Shown here: in pieces, positions 6,934 to 10,880 of the stretch
Layout of the letters: each line of letters opens with the position of its first letter
How positions within the stretch are numbered: the stretch's first letter is position 1
DNA from: Acidobacteriota bacterium
GTDB taxonomy: Bacteria > Acidobacteriota > Terriglobia > Bryobacterales > JACQDG01
DNA length: 10,880 nt
NCBI GenBank assembly: GCA_016201185.1
Contig: JACQDG010000401.1
Location: 1-10,880 of the forward strand
Direction of reading: 5' to 3'
Program-made: the position numbers and the translations under genes
The notes under the pieces: generated by a model
The model's input: the letters and a program-made list of their open reading frames with translations, nothing else
Database searches by the model: none
Told to the model about the DNA's origin: nothing

Positions 6934-7807
6934 ACCGTCGAATGACCGAGCGGTACAGCGCCAGCGCCTGGTTTATGCGATCGGAGTACAGGTTCGCCCA
7001 GATGCCGAGCAGAAAGAACGGCACTACGGCCGGAACGGCCCAGGCTTTATCGCGCCAGGAGAGCCGCATCTGCTGATCCCACCGGAACAGCTTCAGGGAA
7101 AGCAGATAGCACACTAGAGTGGTAATCACCAAGGCCGCCAGCTCCGGCACCATGCTTCTCAAGCGTGCCGCGCCGAAAATGCTCGCCTGCGTGGCGTAAA
7201 CCAGGTAGAAGCTGGGCAGGAACAGCGCTACATGCCGGATCACCTCGGGCAATTGCGCAAACGGCACCGTCGCACCAGAGAGGAACATCAAGGCGAACAT
7301 TAACAGGTTGCAGATCACCTGCGTTTCCTGCATGGTGTTGGTTATGCTCGCCACCACCATCCCCAGGCTGGCAAAGGCAAACAGACCGAGCGAGCCGAGA
7401 ATAAATAGCGAGGCCGGCTCCGCGGGCCAGGAAATGTGAAAGAACAGCCGCGCCAACAGAAACTCCAGGCCGACGACGAAAACCTGCAAAACCCAATTCG
7501 CCAGCACCCCGCTCAGCAGCAGCGGCCTGGCGCCGACAGGGGCCGGTCGGAAGCGACGCAAGACGTTCCTTTCTCGCCAAAAGACGATCTGGAAACCCAC
7601 GCCCCAGAAACCGCTGCCCAGGATGGTCAAAACCACCACCGGCCCCATCAAGAACCGGACATCTTCCGGATCGCCCCGGGCGAACAGAAACCCGTAAATG
7701 AACAGAAAAATGATGGGGAAGATGATGGCGAAGAAAATGGCGCTGCGGTTCCGCGCCAGCAACTTCAACCGCACATGGGAGAGCAACAGAGTGGGTCGCA
7801 GTTGCAT
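6932..7807 (-). CDS. ABC-2 type transporter permease
   Basis: A 291-residue inner-membrane permease of the ABC-2 (DrrB/NodJ-like) class that pairs with the ATPase encoded just upstream. Membrane segments are visible at about 22-43, 52-75, 99-122, 134-155, 165-183, 191-209 and 221-240. An extra hydrophobic stretch lies near 256-273. RFRPAPVGARPLLLSGVLANWVLQ (86-109) is the usual cytoplasmic stretch leading into the third helix, and FLSGATVPFAQLPEVIRHVALFLPSFYLVYA (175-205) is characteristic of the family. The extra C-terminal hydrophobic segment is a small departure from the six-helix core. I chose the ATG at 7807, 11 bp after the ATPase stop and with AGGT at 7814-7817. The frame stays open further upstream, but that is a wrong-frame reading of the ATPase gene. 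Substrates of this class include drugs, lipids and polysaccharides; none is indicated here. Confidence 0.9.
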   Translation of the reverse strand: MQLRPTLLLSHVRLKLLARNRSAIFFAIIFPIIFLFIYGFLFARGDPEDVRFLMGPVVVLTILGSGFWGVGFQIVFWRERNVLRRFRPAPVGARPLLLSGVLANWVLQVFVVGLEFLLARLFFHISWPAEPASLFILGSLGLFAFASLGMVVASITNTMQETQVICNLLMFALMFLSGATVPFAQLPEVIRHVALFLPSFYLVYATQASIFGAARLRSMVPELAALVITTLVCYLLSLKLFRWDQQMRLSWRDKAWAVPAVVPFFLLGIWANLYSDRINQALALYRSVIRR

Positions 7808-7818
7808 GAATCTACCTG

Positions 7819-8742
7819 CTAATCTCGCAGCCTCCTTCCGGAGAGCTCGATGAACACGTCCTCCAGCGAAGGCCGTTCCACGTGCACCTCGACCAGCTCG
7901 TTGTCCTCGGCGAGCAGCAGCCGCATCAGCGCCATCAGCGTGCGCGGCGCGTGGCGGCTGCGGATCATGTGTCGGCCGTCGGCCATCCCCACCTCGTCGG
8001 CGAACTCCAGCTCCCGGAGCCGGCTCAGCTCGACCGGCGCGCGGAGCACAAACTCGATGCGGCTCGATTGCTGGGACCGCTGCACGAGTTGCCGCGGTGT
8101 TCCGGCCGCGATCACCTTGCCGTGGTCCACGATCGCCACGCGGTCGCAAAGCTGCTCGGCTTCCTCGATGTAGTGCGTGGTCAGCAGAACCGTCCGCCGC
8201 TGCTCCCGCAGCCGGGCGACCAGGCCGTAGATCTCCCGCCGCGTCTGCGGGTCGAGCCCCGCCGTGGGCTCGTCGAAGATCACCACCTCCGGATCATTCA
8301 CGAGCGCCAGGGCCAGCGCCAGCCTTTGCCGCTGCCCGCCCGAAAGCATGTCGTAATGGCTCCTCCGCTTCTCCTCGAGGCCGAACCGATCCAACAGCAC
8401 CTGGGTCTTCAGACGACGCCCGTAGAAGGAGGCGAACAGCTCCAGCGCCTCCTCCACGGTGATTTTCTCCGGCAGCGCCGTTTCCTGAAGCTGCATCCCG
8501 AGGCGCTCTTTCAGTTGGCGGGACTCCACTTCGGGGTCGAACCCGCACACGCGAACCGTTCCGCCGTCGCGCGCGCGCAACCCCTCGAGGATCTCCACGG
8601 TGGTCGTCTTTCCCGCCCCATTCGGTCCCAGCAGGCCAAACACCTCGCCCTGCTGGATCTCGAAGCTAATGCCGCGCACGGCTTCGAGCGAACCGTAATT
8701 TTTCCTCAGGTCGGTAACCTGGATCACCGCCGCATTCGACAT
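7819..8742 (-). CDS. ABC-2 type transporter ATP-binding protein
   Basis: A 307-residue cytoplasmic ATPase of the DrrA/CcmA group that powers the neighbouring ABC-2 permease. All nucleotide-binding motifs are present: Walker A GPNGAGKTT (39-47), Q-loop Gln86, signature LSGGQ (133-137), Walker B VVIFDEP (153-159, catalytic E158), D-loop GLD (162-164) and switch His190. The C-terminal domain (about 225-307) ends in VERPSLEDVFIELSGRRLRD, the usual tail of this group, which helps select the partner permease. It is the first gene of a three-gene operon (ATPase, permease, dehydrogenase). I chose the ATG at 8742 because the conserved part begins at once (VIQVTDLRKNYG) and a GAGGGG lies upstream, though at long spacing. 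An ATG at 8772 would add ten residues and has no ribosome binding site. It is unlikely to serve the MacB-like permease, which needs a LolD/MacB-type ATPase. Confidence 0.93.
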   Translation of the reverse strand: MSNAAVIQVTDLRKNYGSLEAVRGISFEIQQGEVFGLLGPNGAGKTTTVEILEGLRARDGGTVRVCGFDPEVESRQLKERLGMQLQETALPEKITVEEALELFASFYGRRLKTQVLLDRFGLEEKRRSHYDMLSGGQRQRLALALALVNDPEVVIFDEPTAGLDPQTRREIYGLVARLREQRRTVLLTTHYIEEAEQLCDRVAIVDHGKVIAAGTPRQLVQRSQQSSRIEFVLRAPVELSRLRELEFADEVGMADGRHMIRSRHAPRTLMALMRLLLAEDNELVEVHVERPSLEDVFIELSGRRLRD

Positions 8743-8771
8743 CACCAGTGGGAAGCCCCTCGCCGCCGGCA

Positions 8772-8780
8772 TGTTATGAT
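8772..8780 (+). promoter_or_regulatory. Extended -10 promoter for ftsY
   Basis: TGTTATGAT gives a TATGAT -10 hexamer (8775-8780, five of six matches to TATAAT) preceded by the TGN of an extended -10. No good -35 is visible at 8752-8757, which an extended -10 can compensate for. Transcription would start near 8787 and leave a leader of about 27 bases before the ATG at 8814. The site lies inside the 71-bp divergent gap shared with the ABC operon. Confidence 0.5.
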
Positions 8781-8794
8781 GAGATTTTCGCCCC

Positions 8795-8808
8795 GCCGGA
8801 AGCCGGAA
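8795..8808 (+). repeat. Tandem 7-bp repeat GCCGGAA x2 in the ftsY leader
   Basis: GCCGGAA occurs twice back to back, ending 5 bases before the ftsY ATG. The GGAA of the second copy is the only Shine-Dalgarno-like element present, so the repeat may have arisen by slippage within the ribosome binding site. It could equally be chance. Confidence 0.45.
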
Positions 8809-8813
8809 CCTTC

Positions 8814-9761
8814 ATGATACAAACCCTGTTCGGCTCTGCGCCACCCAAGCCCGGTCTGCTCGAGCGTCTGCAACAGGCCGTGGAAAAAACGCGTGCTGGG
8901 CTGGGGGGCGGCATCGATCAGATCGTTCAGGGAAAGAAGGAAATCGACGCCGAATTGCTCGAGGCGCTGGAAATGACTCTGCTGGGCGCCGATCTGGGCG
9001 TGCGCACCACAACCGATGTGCTCGACGCCGTTCGCGAGCAGGCGGAACGCAAGCAGCTAGGCAACGCCCTCGAATTGCAGGTCCTGATCCGGGGACGGCT
9101 CCTCGACATATTGAAGGCCGCCGACCTCCCGGCCCGCGAGGTAGGCGAGCCGCCCGAAGTGATCCTGGTAGTGGGCGTAAACGGCACCGGCAAGACCACC
9201 ACCATCGGAAAGCTGGCCCGCCAATTCACGGAAGAAGGCCGGAAGGTGCTGCTGTGCGCCGCTGATACTTTCCGAGCCGCCGCTATCGATCAGTTGGATA
9301 TATGGGGCACGCGCACCGGAACCGAGGTCATCAAGCAGAGGCCGGGCGCCGACCCGAGCGCCGTGCTGTTTGACGCCCTGCAGGCGGCCCGCGCCCGCGG
9401 AGTCCACTACGTCATTGTGGATACGGCCGGGCGCCTCCACACCAAGTCGAACTTGATGGCGGAGCTCGAAAAGATGAACCGCACCGCCGGCCGGGTTATC
9501 CCCGGCGCCCCGCACGAAGTCTTGCTGGTGCTCGATGCCACAACGGGCCAGAACGGCCTCGAGCAGGCCCGCCAGTTCACCCGCGCGGTCGGCGTGACCG
9601 GCATTGTGCTGACCAAGCTCGACGGCACCGCCAAGGGCGGCGTGGTCATTGCCATCGCCCGCGAACTCGGCCTCCCCATCCGCTACGTCGGCGTAGGCGA
9701 GAAAGCCGACGACCTGATCCGCTTCGACCCGGAAAGCTACATCCAGTCGCTGTTCGAGTAG
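8814..9761 (+). CDS. ftsY: Signal recognition particle receptor FtsY
   Basis: A 315-residue SRP-receptor GTPase that docks SRP-ribosome complexes at the inner membrane for co-translational insertion. The N domain is about 11-105 and the G domain about 112-315. All SRP-type GTPase motifs are intact: G1 GVNGTGKTTT (121-130), the insertion-box/G2 DTFRAAA (151-157), G3 DTAGR (203-207), G4 TKLDGTAKGG (267-276) and GVGE (293-296). The Ffh relative is excluded because there is no methionine-rich M domain and the protein ends ...DDLIRFDPESYIQSLFE, as FtsY does. The long acidic A domain of E. coli FtsY is missing; only about ten residues precede the N domain, so membrane binding probably relies on the N-domain start (MIQTLFG). 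The ATG at 8814 follows GGAA and the promoter-like 8772-8780. It is divergent from the ABC operon and convergent with the spermidine-synthase-like gene 14 bp away. Confidence 0.96.
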   Translation: MIQTLFGSAPPKPGLLERLQQAVEKTRAGLGGGIDQIVQGKKEIDAELLEALEMTLLGADLGVRTTTDVLDAVREQAERKQLGNALELQVLIRGRLLDILKAADLPAREVGEPPEVILVVGVNGTGKTTTIGKLARQFTEEGRKVLLCAADTFRAAAIDQLDIWGTRTGTEVIKQRPGADPSAVLFDALQAARARGVHYVIVDTAGRLHTKSNLMAELEKMNRTAGRVIPGAPHEVLLVLDATTGQNGLEQARQFTRAVGVTGIVLTKLDGTAKGGVVIAIARELGLPIRYVGVGEKADDLIRFDPESYIQSLFE

Positions 9762-9775
9762 GCTGGCCGGGGCGT

Positions 9776-10880
9776 TCACCTCAAAATCTGGAACAAGTTG
9801 CTGTAATCATCCGTCCAGGGGCGCAGGCCCTTTCGGGGTTGGATAAGTGTTCCCTTCCCTTCCGCCACGGCCTTCTCAACAAATCCCCGCCGGCCTGTCA
9901 CGAGAACCCACGCCGCGGGGAAGATTTGTTTCTGCGGATCGCCCGGATTCGTCACCAGCAGCGCTTCCTTTCCCACGGCCTCCGCCGAAAGCTTCACGAT
10001 GGGAGGAAGATCCAAGTATGTATTGGTCGTGTGAACAGCCAAAACGCCCCCCTCCTTCAGGTGCCGGAAATACAGGGCAAACGCCTGAGCGGTCAGCAGA
10101 TGCGCGGGAATGGCGTCGCCGGAAAAGGCATCCACCGCCAGCACATCGAACTGCTGGCTCCCCTCGCGCTCCAGGCTCAGCCGCCCGTCTCCGAGCACGA
10201 TGTCGATATTCGCCGGGCATTCCTTCAGGAAGGTGAATTCGGTCTTCGCGATTTCGACCACTAGCGGGTTGATCTCATAGAACCGGTAGTAGTCGCTCGG
10301 CCGGCCGTAGCTGGCCAGCACGCCCGCGCCCAGGCCGATCAAGCCCGCGCGCTGGGAAGCCGGGCGCGGCTCCTCGAGCAGCGCCAGGCCGGCCCCGGAC
10401 TTCGGCCCGTAGTAGGCGGTGGGCCAGAGCCTGCGCTCGGGACTCAAAAACTGGACCCCATGAGTGATGCCGCCGTGGCTTAGCGTGCGCCGGGCCCGTT
10501 GCGGGTCTTCCACATCCGAGTCATAAACGCGCAAAGCCCCGTAAAAATTCCGCGCCAGCAGCCGGGAATGGCGGGTCGCCGGAAAAACTTCCAGGAACAG
10601 ATACGCGCAGAGGACCAGCCCGAGCCCTGCCACGCCCAGCCGCGCCTGCCATCGCTGGGTCCCGACATACGGTTTCGAGGGATAGCGATACAGCACGAAC
10701 GCCACCACCATGGCGCAAGCCGCCATGCCGAGCGGCAGCTCGAAATAGCCAGTGAACAGCCGCGGCGCCGCCAGGCCCACGAACACCCCGCCCAGGGCCC
10801 CGCCCAGCGCCACCATCAAGTAAAAGGAGGTCAGATATTGCGGATGCGGCTTCAGCCGCACCAGTTCCCCGTGGCACACC
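9776..10880 (-). CDS. Fused membrane/spermidine-synthase-like protein (5' end outside window)
   Basis: The C-terminal 368 or so codons of a larger gene cut by the right edge. Positions below count from the first complete codon. The first part carries about three membrane helices (roughly 18-38, 44-63, 82-98), preceded by CHGELVRLKPHPQYL, as in proteins annotated as fused MFS/spermidine synthase. The soluble domain (about 110-367) is a class I methyltransferase-like fold of the spermidine-synthase type. LSHGGITHGVQF (133-144) resembles the family's substrate-lid motif; IGLGAGVLASYGR (181-193) is the glycine-rich SAM/dcSAM loop; the acidic residue is E202 (YEIN); GDGR is 230-233 and VDAFSGDAIPAHLLT 249-263. 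The C-terminus is WTDDYSNLFQILR. Whether these fused proteins make polyamines is not settled, so activity is uncertain. A GTG at 10879 is internal, not the start. Confidence 0.88.
   Translation of the reverse strand, partial: VCHGELVRLKPHPQYLTSFYLMVALGGALGGVFVGLAAPRLFTGYFELPLGMAACAMVVAFVLYRYPSKPYVGTQRWQARLGVAGLGLVLCAYLFLEVFPATRHSRLLARNFYGALRVYDSDVEDPQRARRTLSHGGITHGVQFLSPERRLWPTAYYGPKSGAGLALLEEPRPASQRAGLIGLGAGVLASYGRPSDYYRFYEINPLVVEIAKTEFTFLKECPANIDIVLGDGRLSLEREGSQQFDVLAVDAFSGDAIPAHLLTAQAFALYFRHLKEGGVLAVHTTNTYLDLPPIVKLSAEAVGKEALLVTNPGDPQKQIFPAAWVLVTGRRGFVEKAVAEGKGTLIQPRKGLRPWTDDYSNLFQILR

Noticed and set aside
7808..8149. Upstream extension of the ABC-2 permease frame to 8149
   Set aside because: It is an Arg/Pro-rich wrong-frame reading of the ATPase gene. 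The ATG at 7807 begins a normal permease N-terminus.
7882..8817. Long open frame (about 311 codons) on the plus strand opposite the ABC ATPase
   Set aside because: It is a shadow of the ATPase gene with no recognisable domain, and it runs through the divergent promoter region.
9762..9775. Bidirectional terminator between ftsY and the spermidine-synthase-like gene
   Set aside because: The gap is 14 bp and I find no stem followed by a T-run there or just inside either gene.
10877..10879. GTG near the right edge as the start of the spermidine-synthase-like gene
   Set aside because: Family members have many more N-terminal membrane helices, and the residues here (CHGELVRLKP) look internal, so the gene is simply cut by the window.

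Overview
The window is GC-rich, gene-dense bacterial chromosome with short intergenic gaps and frequent start/stop overlaps. The gene set is an envelope efflux operon, a conserved-looking envelope protein starting 'NVRLYLKDG', an ABC-2 exporter, ftsY and a fused membrane/spermidine-synthase-like protein. In my judgement this fits Acidobacteriota, perhaps the Bryobacterales/Solibacter lineage. That is inference from style and gene content; no rRNA or other strict marker is present. I see no tRNA, rRNA, CRISPR array, insertion sequence or phage gene.

Left half (74-5408, all minus strand): five genes are packed head to tail. In transcription order they are an unrecognised exported protein with a charged helical linker (4629-5408), a HlyD/MacA-type periplasmic adaptor (3377-4591), an exported TPR protein (2607-3380), a MacB/FtsX-type ABC permease (1377-2579) and a TolC-type outer-membrane factor (74-1375). 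Gaps are 37 bp or less, and the adaptor and TPR genes overlap by 4 bp. Together they would span both membranes as a tripartite pump. No ATPase gene accompanies the permease, and a TPR gene lies between adaptor and permease. A promoter-like sequence just after the last gene points out of the left edge.

Middle (5409-8742): a plus-strand gene for a small polytopic membrane protein resembling DUF457/YdjM hydrolase-like proteins (5528-6238) runs tail to tail into a minus-strand operon and overlaps it by 69 bp. That operon is, in transcription order, an ABC-2 type ATPase (7819-8742), an ABC-2 permease (6932-7807) and an NAD-type short-chain dehydrogenase (6170-6919). Its gaps are 11 and 12 bp.

Right (8743-10880): ftsY (8814-9761, plus) is divergent from the ABC operon across 71 bp that contain an extended -10 promoter. 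It converges, with a 14-bp gap, on the 3' part of a fused membrane/spermidine-synthase-like gene that runs off the right edge.

Most of this is ordinary chromosome. The least ordinary parts are the ATPase-less efflux operon with its TPR and unrecognised exported proteins, and the antisense 3' overlap at 6170-6238. No stretch over 300 bases lacks a gene; the longest gap is 119 bp (5409-5527).
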